A DNA stretch of 64,000 nucleotides from Desulfitobacterium hafniense DCB-2 (GCF_000021925.1 NC_011830.1:2070501-2134500); one strand, 5' to 3'. Counted from the first letter of the stretch, positions 8,701 to 16,968 are shown. Numbers and translations: made by a program. The notes: generated from the sequence alone by a model not told the origin.

Positions 8701-11399
8701 CAACCTATGCCAACGGAAAATACACCTTGTCCGTCAGCGGCATGACCTATTATGATTCCTATACCTTAACCATCACCAAGGAAGGCTATGACACCTACAC
8801 CAACAGCACGTTCTATGGAGCACTGGCCGCAGGGAAGGACTTGGATTTGGTGAATGAGCCCAATATGTTCCCGACCTTCAGCAGGGCGCTGACAAATCCC
8901 GGCATGGTGACCATAAGCAACAGCACCTACGCGAAAGACACAAGGCTGTATTCCGGACCGGTGTATACCGCCATTGATACGAACAATGGCCATCCGGACA
9001 ATGGAAACAAGGCCCGTTTCATCGGCATCTTCGTCAATGCGCCTGAGGGAGCCAAAGCGGTGAAAACCCTGAGACTGGACGGACAAATGCTGAAAGTGGC
9101 GGAGGATTCACTGATCGACAGCAATCCGAACTACCAGGAAACAGTGGCTTCAGGCAAAGCAGCCAACCATAATGACTATTGGAAAACTATAGCCTTTGTA
9201 CCTCTGTACAGCCAAATCGCCAGCGCAAGGCAGAGTGACAATTCCAGAATACTGGAAGACCCGGCAGACCGGTTCAGGATTATTGAGTGGTATGACAATG
9301 AGGAGTGCACAGGTGAACCCATAAAAGTGACCCGACTGATGGTCAAGGTTGAATACACAGGAACACCGGCAAGCAATGACGCGGGCATTGCTACTATAGC
9401 AGGAACGGCGATCACAGCGGGCAATCAAGCCGGTACAAAAGAAGCACCGAAGACAGCTTCTGTGAACGTAGCCCATGCCAAATCCAGTATCGGACTTACA
9501 GACATAGGAGCAGCAGCCAACGCCACAGTGAAGCTGTACACCGATGCAGAATTTAGCCAAGAAATAACAGGAAGTTCCACCCTGGCTCTTACCTCTGGGG
9601 GAGCCACCACAGCCTACATCAAGGTCACAGCGCAAGACGGAACCACCGTCCAATACTATGCAGTAACCATCAACCGGGAGGCATCCTCGCGGGGTGATAA
9701 TGATGACGATTCCTCACCCTCAACCTCAAATCCAACGCCAACCCAACCCACAACACCGGCAAACTCTGCCGCAATCCCGGTGAATGTCACCGATAATCAC
9801 GCCAACTCAACCACGAAGACCATCAATGCCCAGATCACCAACGACAGCAATGGCACCAAGACTCTCTCCTTCAAATCCCAGGAAGCCATCCTGGAAAAGA
9901 AACCCGACGGTACCAGAACGGAGTTCGGCAATCTTGACAAAGTAGGCTTTGCTCCAGACCAAGGAACAGCCTCCTCCATCAGCCTCTCCGCCGACGGCAC
10001 CATCCAGGTGAAAAACCTGGCCAACGGAACCGAATCCCAATTTAAGGTCACCTTTGATCTGGGCAACGGACAGAAAATTGCCATTGGGAGAATCGAGGTC
10101 AAAGTAGACAAGGACGGAGCCATCAGTTTGACCAGCACCTTAATCGACCCCTATGGCATCATCCTGGACTCCGCCACCAACCAGCCTATCACCGGAGTGG
10201 ACGTCAAACTCTACTATGCCGATACTGCCCGCAACCGGGCCGGCGGCAAAACCCCGGATACCCTGGTGGCGCTGCCGACCCTTACCGGGTTTGAGCCCAA
10301 CGACAATGCCAATCCTCAGGTCAGCAACAGCTATGGCGCCTATGCCTATATGGTCTTTCCCGAGTCGGACTACTATCTCTTAGCCACCAAAGCAGGCTAT
10401 GAACGCTACAAAAGCCCCATCATCACCGTAGAGCAGGACATCGTCAAATGGGATTTCAAAATGCATCAATCCCTGAGCGGAGTCCAACGGCTTTTCGGCT
10501 CTAACCGGGTGGAAACGGCCATCGCCATCGCCCAAGCCAATTATCCGGGCAAAGTCGCCAATGTAGTTTTAGCCACAGCCAATAATTACCCGGATGCCCT
10601 GGCGGGAAGCGTCCTGGCTTACAAACTCAATGCTCCTCTGCTGCTGGTAGGCAGCACAGCCCAGGATCAGGAGAGCCTGTTGAACTACCTGAAAGAGCAT
10701 GTAGAAACAGCAGGAACCATCATCATCCTGGGAGGCACCGGTGCCGTCCCGGCAGCGGTGGAAGAAACAATCCAAGCCCATGGATACAGCCAGGTCGTCC
10801 GGCTGGGCGGAGCCAACCGCTACGAAACAGCTCTGAAGATTGCAGAAGAACTTGATGTGGAACAAGGCAGGCCGGTCATTCTGGCTTATGGCGGAAACTA
10901 TCCCGATGCCCTATCCGTAAGCAGTGCCGCCGCCGCAATCCAAAGCCCCATTCTCCTGGTGGAGAAAAACGGCATCAGTGAAGGAGTAAAAAACAAACTA
11001 GCTCAGATCAAACCCATCAAAGTTTATATCATCGGCCTGGAAGGAGTCATCAGCCAGCAGGTCGAAGATGAAGTGGCTCAATTAACCTCTCTGAAGCAAG
11101 AAAACATCATCAGAATTGGCGGCCCGGACCGGTATCAGACCTCCCTGGCCGTAGCAAAGTATTTTAACTTATCGGGCAAAAATATCGGCATTGCCACGGG
11201 CAACAACTTCCCCGATGCCCTGGCCGGCAGTGTCTATGCAGCCAACCATAATGCACCCATCTTATTGTTAAACGACACGATACCCAATGACGTCATGGAC
11301 TACTTAAAGTCAAGGGAGATGACCGGAGCCACAATATTTGGAGGAGAGGCGGTCATCAATGCCGAGATAGAGCAGAAGCTAAGAGAGCTCATTAAGTAG
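2745..11399 (+). CDS. Giant mosaic surface protein with C-terminal cell-wall-binding-2 repeats
   Basis: Exported 2884-residue protein. A signal peptide ends near VYA-DP (residue 38). Visible parts in order: a cadherin-like beta-sandwich (about 201-306); three tandem repeats of about 72 residues with the pattern NGTYRFE.....YYV (about 319-546); an Ig/VCBS-like segment (546-660); a right-handed beta-helix region (666-966); fibronectin-like and choice-of-anchor-like segments (1020-1225); a Gly/Ser-rich carbohydrate-binding-like region (DUF4353 type) with ISGG.V.A.GG repeats (1401-1842); a second cadherin-like domain (2206-2312); a Ser/Thr/Pro/Asp linker; and three cell-wall-binding-2 repeats (from about 2577, 2683 and 2787: RLFGSNRVET, RLGGANRYET, RIGGPDRYQT). 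The last part anchors such proteins to secondary wall polymers. An adhesin or carbohydrate-contact role is inferred. No catalytic motif was recognised. Confidence 0.93.
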   Translation: MTKEGNKRRGKGARGLVSLILSLLLLLQGFVGSTPVYADPGSKVFTFDIANGLESFSDPTHAQWTEGGYTLDFSVTGSSTQMLGSYEFDDRESWTVLNEVEKGPIVLTVSIPGKVFDLKSFDLWNELSDEDAEYTISTNKGGSDSGGIALDNGAPTLKQLNFSGADFTGISSFTLTYTGMEYAIGYSIDNLDLHNITDLTTDPLSNDAGLSSVLGQIITAGGEAGTSGEPKTAAITVTNTTTTVAAINIVKHDAGAIVTFYGTDSTFATEATGSVNLTAGATTDIYIKVEAADETTLYYKVTITRDAAAQTPQPPTVTGGAEYIDVTNVEAGAELKLYIVGGQLASTTYRDLGNGTYRFEDVLPHSSWYYVTKSVGGQESLSSFVNPTFRIPVATKGVESVDVTNVSSNATIRLYKVVEGTDPDILISESPTPVGNGTYRFENITPDSAGFYVTQYANTIESANCPFFGVDLRTPSISGGNGQITVSNIFPGANITLYDPNGVIQTANNVTTATHQFSNVVPGNGYYVQQTINGVISSPSNSATTYSSGPQFVGGTPTIAVRQYPNPTDLRDQLYVSDLDVGQTLTWTVVSGPSHGTLDGFPATASTNGSGGIYGTVGSTDTRIPTAVTYTPAQDYVGDDSFTIQVSDGTATATRTIQVGVNHTSGTSVNAMNSAELTEAINNPAVATIILTSNTTYQIGGAEINRPLTIRGNGATIEVLSGVGQSFDDQTIYHLGMPDKDGNRRYRGNIFWYVKDGGSLTVENLTLRNAAITENAQGLTGVFAAILLNDDADLDVSGVVFDNFWFKNSKLAEQNNLLAAQGLGGYTTYSDLSYGVYGDYNCTGNITIDHSIFSSSNAFRDAVHIYNANNVTLDYNTFTGTNYPDRLRESDAFEYGMYLYGGNYTVTHNTVRYYDSYKIPGYSSAGIALLPYNDTDATLEDNTIQGNTVGLEIVGGWEALTPAPNVTINQIELDTEDNGFKIGEALKASNTISGSTGADIFIKLDQDDADEAFVYYAPFLSVSGTNTTEPTLNFAQTAGAIELVSSAITIEVEKSEDNGLSWTAASVEGTLDNSSTSAVVNLEANKTYTLRVKMTHNNGQTPNAVITGYSNAVTFTTASGISLVTAPEFTFTAATEGYGPQPVYSVTVMNTGAEGTGALTITLSGENPGSFTLDQTSISDIAAGSNTNFTVRPNTGLAIGTYTATVTVSGSTVMAQSFNVSFTVSPAGATYTATIYHDIDNLAADVTGSVELKQGTTTITASKSETGIGIYTASLPNGYYSIYVNGVDTGRMLNISAGNSTATLRYYTVSFSATPSGTATGSSINATAGGTAISNGAVVLAGTSVAITASGTGAGSYTYAWSGGGTNGQTTGTLNIPFLNSTVNATCTVTGSGSPPADPDYRINNESYNWSGSDQTIVLAGNSDTLTIFKAPTAVVKIDVQSDDGSNVTIDGNSIPCINTYVVVSNDITLNLHNLDITAPAGSSEWRENTGLLLKKTDTEADTMTIDVSGICRIKGNDSGPGIASEQDQHLLITGTGTLYATGGDSAALYGSDGINVISAIPFVTASGAKLTIDGGVTVNATGGNNTAGVGGRGILIGWGNIAIVNGTVNAIGGAGLVTNASGGNGIEASFPSTDHSKGGKITITGGVLTASGGNSANNYGGVGVYAFTGLEISGGMVTAAGGNSNAGPGGAAIYAREGNMIISGGTVIATGGGSDAGSGNTAVNVYDGNLEISGGTVTVTGGSGHVNGSHAVYAHFGTVTIGNGANVTASGGNGSTGLGGVGVRANGNSSGNTVTIANSAGNVYIRGGEGASEQRASIMGKYVYIGTGNIGPVVMEGTNPPRFIKNMFEGDDVYLVKVTTNPAAAVEIRCEVSGGEAADYTYRAVAASDGTASLWLPEGTRILSAAGYIDANVNVVSNDTQNSGTLNSTAGMMNVGSVKVASFVASQTPIPATLEITMSDIGLDADAFAISNDTTPTTVVTVNSATYANGKYTLSVSGMTYYDSYTLTITKEGYDTYTNSTFYGALAAGKDLDLVNEPNMFPTFSRALTNPGMVTISNSTYAKDTRLYSGPVYTAIDTNNGHPDNGNKARFIGIFVNAPEGAKAVKTLRLDGQMLKVAEDSLIDSNPNYQETVASGKAANHNDYWKTIAFVPLYSQIASARQSDNSRILEDPADRFRIIEWYDNEECTGEPIKVTRLMVKVEYTGTPASNDAGIATIAGTAITAGNQAGTKEAPKTASVNVAHAKSSIGLTDIGAAANATVKLYTDAEFSQEITGSSTLALTSGGATTAYIKVTAQDGTTVQYYAVTINREASSRGDNDDDSSPSTSNPTPTQPTTPANSAAIPVNVTDNHANSTTKTINAQITNDSNGTKTLSFKSQEAILEKKPDGTRTEFGNLDKVGFAPDQGTASSISLSADGTIQVKNLANGTESQFKVTFDLGNGQKIAIGRIEVKVDKDGAISLTSTLIDPYGIILDSATNQPITGVDVKLYYADTARNRAGGKTPDTLVALPTLTGFEPNDNANPQVSNSYGAYAYMVFPESDYYLLATKAGYERYKSPIITVEQDIVKWDFKMHQSLSGVQRLFGSNRVETAIAIAQANYPGKVANVVLATANNYPDALAGSVLAYKLNAPLLLVGSTAQDQESLLNYLKEHVETAGTIIILGGTGAVPAAVEETIQAHGYSQVVRLGGANRYETALKIAEELDVEQGRPVILAYGGNYPDALSVSSAAAAIQSPILLVEKNGISEGVKNKLAQIKPIKVYIIGLEGVISQQVEDEVAQLTSLKQENIIRIGGPDRYQTSLAVAKYFNLSGKNIGIATGNNFPDALAGSVYAANHNAPILLLNDTIPNDVMDYLKSREMTGATIFGGEAVINAEIEQKLRELIK

Positions 11400-11459
11400 A
11401 CCGGCACACGACAATTAAAGGCCGACACCCAGTAATTAAAGACCAACATCTAATAATAA

Positions 11460-11499
11460 AAGCACTCCCTGTCCGCTCAAAACCGGATAGGGAGTGCTT
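11460..11499 (-). terminator. Bidirectional terminator between convergent genes
   Basis: AAGCACTCCCT pairs with AGGGAGTGCTT around a loop with an inner CCG/CGG. On the minus strand it is followed by TTTTATTATT, which suits termination of the opposite-strand DUF421 gene, and it also lies downstream of the surface-protein stop. Confidence 0.75.
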
Positions 11500-11511
11500 G
11501 CTTACAGGTAA

Positions 11512-12222
11512 CTACAACGTGAAGTCATCATGGAAGTTTTGGGCCTGTACTATTTTTGATATGTATAATCTGCCCTCCCTGGTGCAATCGGCGTAAAACA
11601 CCTCATTGAAATCAGGGATACCGGCCTGAGCCAATTCTGCAGCGAGCCAGGAGCGGTCACGCTTGAGTTGCTGAAGATTGCCGTCCTGGACCTTGCCATC
11701 AATAATCAGAGGAAGAGGCAGGCCTTTGGCGCCAGGCTTAAGCTTCATGTCCGAAGGAGTCAAGGGCAGATACTGAGGTTTTTTAAGAACGCTGATACTG
11801 CCGCTGCCCTCGACGATAGCATATTCAACCTCATTTAGGTCGAAGATATCCTTTTCCCTCAATAGCATCAGGACAGTTTCGATGGAGTATTTCAGTCTTT
11901 TCATGTTGGCTTTGATAAACTGGCCGTTCTGGATGATGACAGTGGGGCCGAAGGTGATTTTACGGGCAATTTTTTTGTTGTTGATCAAGAGGGAGCTTAC
12001 CAGATATTGCAGGGCTATGATGAGTACTACCGCGAATAAGACGGGGAGATGAGGAATATTGGGCTCCGCAATATCGGCGCCGATCACGCTGCCCAGCACG
12101 ATAATCGATAAAAAGTCATAGACAGGAAGCTCGGCGATCTTGCGCCGGCCGGTTTTCAGAACCAAAAACAGGAACAGTGCCATAACAGAGATAATGCGGA
12201 GCGCGATAATTAAGTAATCCAA
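11512..12222 (-). CDS. DUF421-family (YetF-like) membrane protein
   Basis: 236 residues with three N-terminal hydrophobic segments (about 3-22, 36-55, 60-80) followed by a soluble domain carrying the family-typical GPTVIIQNGQ and LRE..IFDLNEVEYAI motifs. The YetF/DUF421 family has unknown biochemical function. The gene stands alone, divergent from the TetR/ABC exporter unit and convergent with the surface-protein gene, with a strong terminator after its stop. Confidence 0.85.
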   Translation of the reverse strand: MDYLIIALRIISVMALFLFLVLKTGRRKIAELPVYDFLSIIVLGSVIGADIAEPNIPHLPVLFAVVLIIALQYLVSSLLINNKKIARKITFGPTVIIQNGQFIKANMKRLKYSIETVLMLLREKDIFDLNEVEYAIVEGSGSISVLKKPQYLPLTPSDMKLKPGAKGLPLPLIIDGKVQDGNLQQLKRDRSWLAAELAQAGIPDFNEVFYADCTREGRLYISKIVQAQNFHDDFTL

Positions 12223-12332
12223 ATCTGTTCACTCCTTCGTTTTTATGCTTATTATGGTATTATGAGCCCAAAGACCGGTCGAACATGCAGACTTTGAGAA
12301 GAAGAAGAAGAGCAATAATTTGCCGAAGGTCC

Positions 12333-12378
12333 TTGACAAAATAACCGTTAAGGATTAAGATAACGATGTTATCTTAAT
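12333..12378 (+). promoter_or_regulatory. Promoter and perfect palindromic operator of the TetR gene
   Basis: TTGACA (12333-12338) and TAAGAT (12356-12361) have a 17-bp spacer. A perfect inverted repeat, ATTAAGATAAC (12354-12364) and GTTATCTTAAT (12368-12378) with a GAT centre, covers the -10 box and transcript start 25 bp ahead of the TetR start codon. It is the expected autoregulatory operator. Confidence 0.8.
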
Positions 12379-12402
12379 GTAAAGCATGGAGGTACTCAGG
12401 AC

Positions 12403-13023
12403 ATGGTTCGTGACGGAGAACAGACACGGGAAGCTATTTTGAAAAGCGCTCAAGCTGAATTTTTGGCCAAGGGCTTCTCCGCTGCCTCGCTGCGCAAGAT
12501 TGCCACGGGGGCCGAGGTGACGACCGGTGCGCTGTACCGTCATTTTACAGACAAGGCCGCCTTATTTGAGGCTTTGGTGGCTCCTTGTTTTCATGGCTTT
12601 ATCCAAATGTTCCGGCAGCAAGGGGAGGACTATCTCCGGGGGCAGGACTCCTATGATTTTGACCATAACTGGTCTTCCTCGGAGCAAAGTCTGCTGAGGT
12701 GGACAGAATATATCTATGACCATCTGGAGGTCTTTAAATTGCTCCTCTCGGCAGCGGAAAAAACCGCTTATGAGAGCTTTGTCCATATCCTGATCGAGAT
12801 GGAAGTGGATATGACCTTGGAGTATATCCGACTGGCCCGGGAAAAGGGCTACATGATCAAGGATGTCTCCAGAGAAGTAATTCACATTTTTGTTAACGCG
12901 CAGTTTTCCGCCTTTTTCGAGATGGTGCTTCACGATGTTCCCCGGGAGCGGGCTGTGGAGTATACCAGCAGTATCTTCCGCTTTTTTGCGGCAGGATGGA
13001 AAAAACTGTTTATCGGTGCATAA
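12403..13023 (+). CDS. TetR/AcrR-family regulator of the downstream ABC exporter
   Basis: 206-residue regulator with an N-terminal helix-turn-helix (about residues 8-55: TREAILKSA, then TTGALYRHFTDKAALF) and a variable ligand-binding domain. GGAGGT lies about 10 nt before the ATG. It sits directly upstream of two overlapping ABC exporter genes in the same orientation, the usual arrangement for a local efflux regulator. The operator over its own promoter differs in sequence from the palindromes in front of the exporter, so a second regulator may act there. Confidence 0.9.
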   Translation: MVRDGEQTREAILKSAQAEFLAKGFSAASLRKIATGAEVTTGALYRHFTDKAALFEALVAPCFHGFIQMFRQQGEDYLRGQDSYDFDHNWSSSEQSLLRWTEYIYDHLEVFKLLLSAAEKTAYESFVHILIEMEVDMTLEYIRLAREKGYMIKDVSREVIHIFVNAQFSAFFEMVLHDVPRERAVEYTSSIFRFFAAGWKKLFIGA

Positions 13024-13070
13024 TTCCCTCTTTCCAACTCTATAGGAAAGGGGGAATATAAAATCAACTG

Positions 13071-13196
13071 GTTAGCATAAGCTAACTAAAAAGGCTGTTA
13101 ACCTAAGAAGCTTACGCTAACCCGGGAAGAGAAAGGAGGCAGGAAAGTTTCATCGCAGGGGTTTATTTTTTTAACACAAGGTTAGCTTTGGCTAAC
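13071..13196 (+). repeat. Two GTTAGC-N4-GCTAAC palindromes plus half sites before the ABC exporter
   Basis: Perfect dyads GTTAGC-ATAA-GCTAAC (13071-13086) and GTTAGC-TTTG-GCTAAC (13181-13196) lie 110 bp apart, with weaker relatives in between (GCTAACCC near 13116) and after (TTAGCTAACC near 13221). Together they occupy the 268-bp spacer between the TetR gene and the ABC exporter. They look like binding sites for a dimeric regulator. The core is somewhat like DtxR/IdeR-type sites, but the identity is not established. Confidence 0.6.
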
Positions 13197-13291
13197 TAAA
13201 GCCGATTCCTTGCACTAATTTTAGCTAACCAGAGTTGATTACTTGAACTAACTCAAAAAAGAGCTGTTCACTGAAAGGGGAGATATCTGTT

Positions 13292-15106
13292 ATGTCATCC
13301 GCTGGGAAGCAAAAAACCGGCACGGCGCGTCTGCTCGAACTTGCCGGTACCAAAAAACCGCTGATCATTGGCGCCGGAGTATTGTCGGCCCTGGCATCCA
13401 TTGTGAGCTTTGTGCCCTATATCGCTATCTATCTGATTGTGAAGGAAGTCTTAACCGCTTTGCCGGATCTGGAGGTCCTGAACAGTGCTCTGATGATTCG
13501 CTATGGCTGGCTGGCCTTTGGCGGAGTGGTGGGAAATATCCTGCTTTATTTCGGGGCCCTGAGCTGCTCCCATCTGGCGGCCTTCGGCACCCTGTACGAA
13601 CTGAAGGTCAACTTTGCCACCCATCTGGCCAAGGTTCCCCTGGGTTTTCATGTGATGATCGGCAGCGGCAAGCTGCGGAAAATCACCGATGATAATATTG
13701 AAAAGGTGGAAGGGTTCATTGCCCACCAACTGCCCGATCTGGTGGCCGCTTTTGTGGCGCCGGTGGTGATGATCGTGATTCTGCTGGCGGTGGACTGGCG
13801 GCTGGGGCTGGCGGCCCTGGCGGGAGTTATCGTCGCTTTTTTGATCCAGATGTCCGTCTATGGCAATGAAGGGTCCAAGGCCATGATGAAAAAATATCAG
13901 GCCTCTCTGGAGGATATGAACAACGCTTCGGTAGAGTATGTGCGGGGAATTTCGGTGGTGAAGGCTTTCCGGCAGACGGTCTATTCCTTCCGCCGTCTTC
14001 ATGACACCATCAAGGCCTATACCTCCATGGTCATCCCTTACACCTTAAGCTGGCAAAACTCTTTTTCGGCGTTTGTCGCCCTGGTCAACAATATCTATCT
14101 TTTTGTGGTGCCGGTGGGAATTTTCATCGGGATGAGAACCACGGACTATATCGGCTTTTTAAGTAATTTTATTTTCTATTTGATTTTTGTCCAGTCGGTG
14201 GCCACGATTTTGATGAAGATCATGTATGTCAACGGCAACGCCATGAAGATCATCGGCGGGGTGGAGGCCATGGACAGGGTCTTGGCGGAACCGGAGCTCC
14301 CTCAGCCGGCTAATCCCCAAACGGTGACCCAATATGATGTGAACTTTGGGGATGTGGTGTTTTCTTACGACAAAGACAAGAAAACCGAGGCTCTTTCCGG
14401 GGTGAGCTTTGTGGCGAAGCAGGGGCAGATCACCGCGATTGTGGGCCCTTCCGGCGGGGGTAAAAGCACCATCGCCCATTTGATTCCCCGGTTTTTTGAT
14501 GTCAGCGGGGGACAGATCACCATCGGCGGTGTAGATGTGCGGCAGATGAACAGCCATTACCTGATGGAGAAGGTGACGTTTGTCTTTCAGGATGTGTTCC
14601 TTTTTAAACAAAGTGTCATGGACAATATCCGCATGGGCAACCCCCAGGCTTCCGATCAGGAGGTCAGGGAAGCGGCTCAAGCCGCCCAATGCCACGATTT
14701 TATTATGAAGCTGCCCCAGGGGTATGACACGGTGATCGGCACCAGAGGAGTGCATTTGTCGGGAGGTGAAAAGCAGCGGATTGCCATCGCCCGGGCTATC
14801 GTGAAAGATGCTCCTATAGTGGTACTGGATGAGGCTACGGCTTTTGCTGATCCAGAAAATGAGCACCTGATTCAAAAGGCTTTTGAAAGGCTGATGAAGG
14901 ATAAAACTGTGATTATGATCGCTCACCGCCTGTCTACGGTGCAGGGTGCGGATAAGATCGTGGTAGTGGAGGAAGGCAAGGTGTGCGAGGAAGGAACCCA
15001 TGAGGAATTGCTGGCCAGGGGCGGCAAATACGCCGCTATGTGGAAGACCTATATGGACACCGCCAGCTGGACGATGAGTCAGGAGGAGGTTTTCGCTCAT
15101 GCCTAA
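13292..15106 (+). CDS. ABC exporter half-transporter, subunit 1 (permease-ATPase fusion)
   Basis: 604 residues: an N-terminal six-helix membrane domain (about 20-310) and a C-terminal ATPase with Walker A GPSGGGKST, signature LSGGEKQR, Walker B IVVLDEAT and H-loop AHR. The D-loop reads AFADPEN instead of the common SALDPES. The last 8 nt overlap the start of the next gene, which encodes a similar protein, so the two probably form a heterodimer. The pair resembles the YbtPQ/IrtAB-like branch of exporters-by-fold, some of which import siderophores; direction and substrate cannot be read from the sequence. GAAAGGGGAG precedes the ATG. Confidence 0.88.
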   Translation: MSSAGKQKTGTARLLELAGTKKPLIIGAGVLSALASIVSFVPYIAIYLIVKEVLTALPDLEVLNSALMIRYGWLAFGGVVGNILLYFGALSCSHLAAFGTLYELKVNFATHLAKVPLGFHVMIGSGKLRKITDDNIEKVEGFIAHQLPDLVAAFVAPVVMIVILLAVDWRLGLAALAGVIVAFLIQMSVYGNEGSKAMMKKYQASLEDMNNASVEYVRGISVVKAFRQTVYSFRRLHDTIKAYTSMVIPYTLSWQNSFSAFVALVNNIYLFVVPVGIFIGMRTTDYIGFLSNFIFYLIFVQSVATILMKIMYVNGNAMKIIGGVEAMDRVLAEPELPQPANPQTVTQYDVNFGDVVFSYDKDKKTEALSGVSFVAKQGQITAIVGPSGGGKSTIAHLIPRFFDVSGGQITIGGVDVRQMNSHYLMEKVTFVFQDVFLFKQSVMDNIRMGNPQASDQEVREAAQAAQCHDFIMKLPQGYDTVIGTRGVHLSGGEKQRIAIARAIVKDAPIVVLDEATAFADPENEHLIQKAFERLMKDKTVIMIAHRLSTVQGADKIVVVEEGKVCEEGTHEELLARGGKYAAMWKTYMDTASWTMSQEEVFAHA

Positions 15107-16844
15107 ATTACAAGCCGCCTTTATGCTGACCGATAAAGGCTACAAGGATCTGAAAAAGGCCATTGCCGCCTGCACCCTGAGCAATTTTTCTATGATGCTT
15201 TCTTTTATCGTCATGATCCAGATGATTATAGAATTGATCAAACCTCTTTCCGGGGGAGAGGTAGCCTGGACGAAAATGTGGATGCTTTTGGGGGCCGGGA
15301 TTCTGGCGGCCTTGCTCATCTTCCTCAGCCTGAGAAACGATTATAAAAAGACCTATATCGTGTCTTATCTGGAAAGCGAGAATACCCGGGTTACTCTGGC
15401 GGAGCAGATCCGCAAGCTGCCCATGAGCTTTTTCAATGACAAAGATATTTCCGAAGTCACCACCCATCTGATGGATGATGTGGCCACCAGCGAACATGTC
15501 CTCAGCCATGTGGTGCCCCAGATTGCAGCGAATGCCATCTCGGTCACCGTGATTTGTGTGATGATGGCCTTCTATGATTGGCGGATGGCTTTGGCCATCT
15601 TTATCACGGTGCCCCTGGCCTTCGCTATTATTTTTATCAGCCGCAGATTCTATGGCAAGCTTCACAAAAAGCACCTGGAGGCCAAGATGGCGGCGGCCGG
15701 ACAGGTGCAGGAATATATTGAAGGAATCAAGGTCATTCGCGCCTGCAATCTGGACGGAGAGAAGTTCAGCGCCTTGGAAAAAGCCCTGCGGACCATGAAA
15801 AAACTGGCCATAGCTATGGAGTTCGGTACCGGGGTGTTCGTGACCGGGGCTCAGGTGGTTCTGCAGGCGGGTATCGGTCTTACCGTCCTGGTGGGAACAA
15901 CCCTGCTCACCGGGGGCCAGATTGAATTTGTGCCTATGCTGCTGTATATGCTGGTTGTGGTGCGCATCTATGGTCCCATCGTAACCGAACTGGCTCTTTT
16001 GCCGGAGTTTCTGTATCATCGCATCGCCGTAAAGCGCATGCAGAAGCTGATGAGCATCCAGCCCATGGAAGGGAACAAGGAGCTGGAGCTTAAGGACTTT
16101 ACCATTAATTTTGAAAAGGTGGATTTCCAATATAACCGGGAAGGGGAAGGGGCCATCCACAATATGACCACAACCATTCCCGCTGGGGGAATAACGGCCC
16201 TGGTAGGGCCTTCCGGCAGCGGCAAAAGCACGGTTTCCAAGCTGATTGCCCGCTTCTGGGATGTGAGCGGGGGCCGGATCACAGTGGGGGGAGTGGATGT
16301 CAGGACCTTGGACCCGGAGCATCTGATGAGCTATATGAGCTTTGTCTTTCAGGATGTGGTCCTGTTCAACGATACGGTGTACAACAATATTCGCATCGGC
16401 AACATGAAGGCCTCCCGGGAAGAGGTTCTGGCCGCCGCCCAAGCTGCCCGCTGCGACGAGTTTATCAGCCGGATGCCCGAGGGGTATGATACCCTTTTGG
16501 GTGAGAACGGTTCCACTTTATCCGGCGGCGAACGCCAGCGCCTCTCCATTGCCAGGGCTTTGCTGAAGGATGCTCCCATCGTCATGCTGGACGAAGCCAC
16601 CGCTTCTCTGGATCCGGAGAGCGAGGCCGCCATCCAGCAGGCCATTTCCCGTCTGATCCGGGGCAAAACGGTGATTGTCATCGCTCACCGTCTGCGCACC
16701 ATCCGCAACGCCGACAAGATTATTGTCCTGGACCAGGGGAGAGTGGCTGAAGAGGGAACTCATGAGAGCCTCCTTGAGAAAAACGGTCTGTATAAAAAGC
16801 TCTTTAACATCCAGCAGGAAAGTTTGGGCTGGTCGGTGCGGTAA
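15099..16844 (+). CDS. ABC exporter half-transporter, subunit 2 (permease-ATPase fusion)
   Basis: 581 residues with the same architecture as the preceding gene: membrane domain (about 20-300), then an ATPase with GPSGSGKST, LSGGERQR, IVMLDEATASLD and AHR. Unlike subunit 1 it has a canonical D-loop. The start overlaps the end of subunit 1 by 8 nt, implying coupled translation and a fixed ratio. It closes the TetR-ABC-ABC unit and is followed by a strong hairpin shared with the convergent methyltransferase gene. Confidence 0.88.
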   Translation: MPKLQAAFMLTDKGYKDLKKAIAACTLSNFSMMLSFIVMIQMIIELIKPLSGGEVAWTKMWMLLGAGILAALLIFLSLRNDYKKTYIVSYLESENTRVTLAEQIRKLPMSFFNDKDISEVTTHLMDDVATSEHVLSHVVPQIAANAISVTVICVMMAFYDWRMALAIFITVPLAFAIIFISRRFYGKLHKKHLEAKMAAAGQVQEYIEGIKVIRACNLDGEKFSALEKALRTMKKLAIAMEFGTGVFVTGAQVVLQAGIGLTVLVGTTLLTGGQIEFVPMLLYMLVVVRIYGPIVTELALLPEFLYHRIAVKRMQKLMSIQPMEGNKELELKDFTINFEKVDFQYNREGEGAIHNMTTTIPAGGITALVGPSGSGKSTVSKLIARFWDVSGGRITVGGVDVRTLDPEHLMSYMSFVFQDVVLFNDTVYNNIRIGNMKASREEVLAAAQAARCDEFISRMPEGYDTLLGENGSTLSGGERQRLSIARALLKDAPIVMLDEATASLDPESEAAIQQAISRLIRGKTVIVIAHRLRTIRNADKIIVLDQGRVAEEGTHESLLEKNGLYKKLFNIQQESLGWSVR

Positions 16845-16893
16845 GAAAAAAGGGAGCATTCAGATCGGGCAGTAGACAAGGGGAATGTGACAA

Positions 16894-16936
16894 CCAAAGA
16901 CGGACTATCGGCGTAAAGCTGATAGTCCGTCTTTGG
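16894..16936 (+). terminator. Bidirectional terminator, 16-bp perfect stem
   Basis: CCAAAGACGGACTATC (16894-16909) pairs perfectly with GATAGTCCGTCTTTGG (16921-16936) around an 11-nt loop, followed by CATTTTG. It lies between the convergent ABC exporter and methyltransferase genes. Confidence 0.8.
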
Positions 16937-16968
16937 CATTTTGAGGGGCAAAGTTTGGAACAAAGGTA

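Noticed and set aside
15108..16442. Long open frame (444 codons) opposite the ABC exporter subunit 2
   Set aside because: Mirror of a strongly coding plus-strand gene with all ABC motifs; composition rich in His/Gln/Gly typical of antisense frames, no ribosome site or family match.
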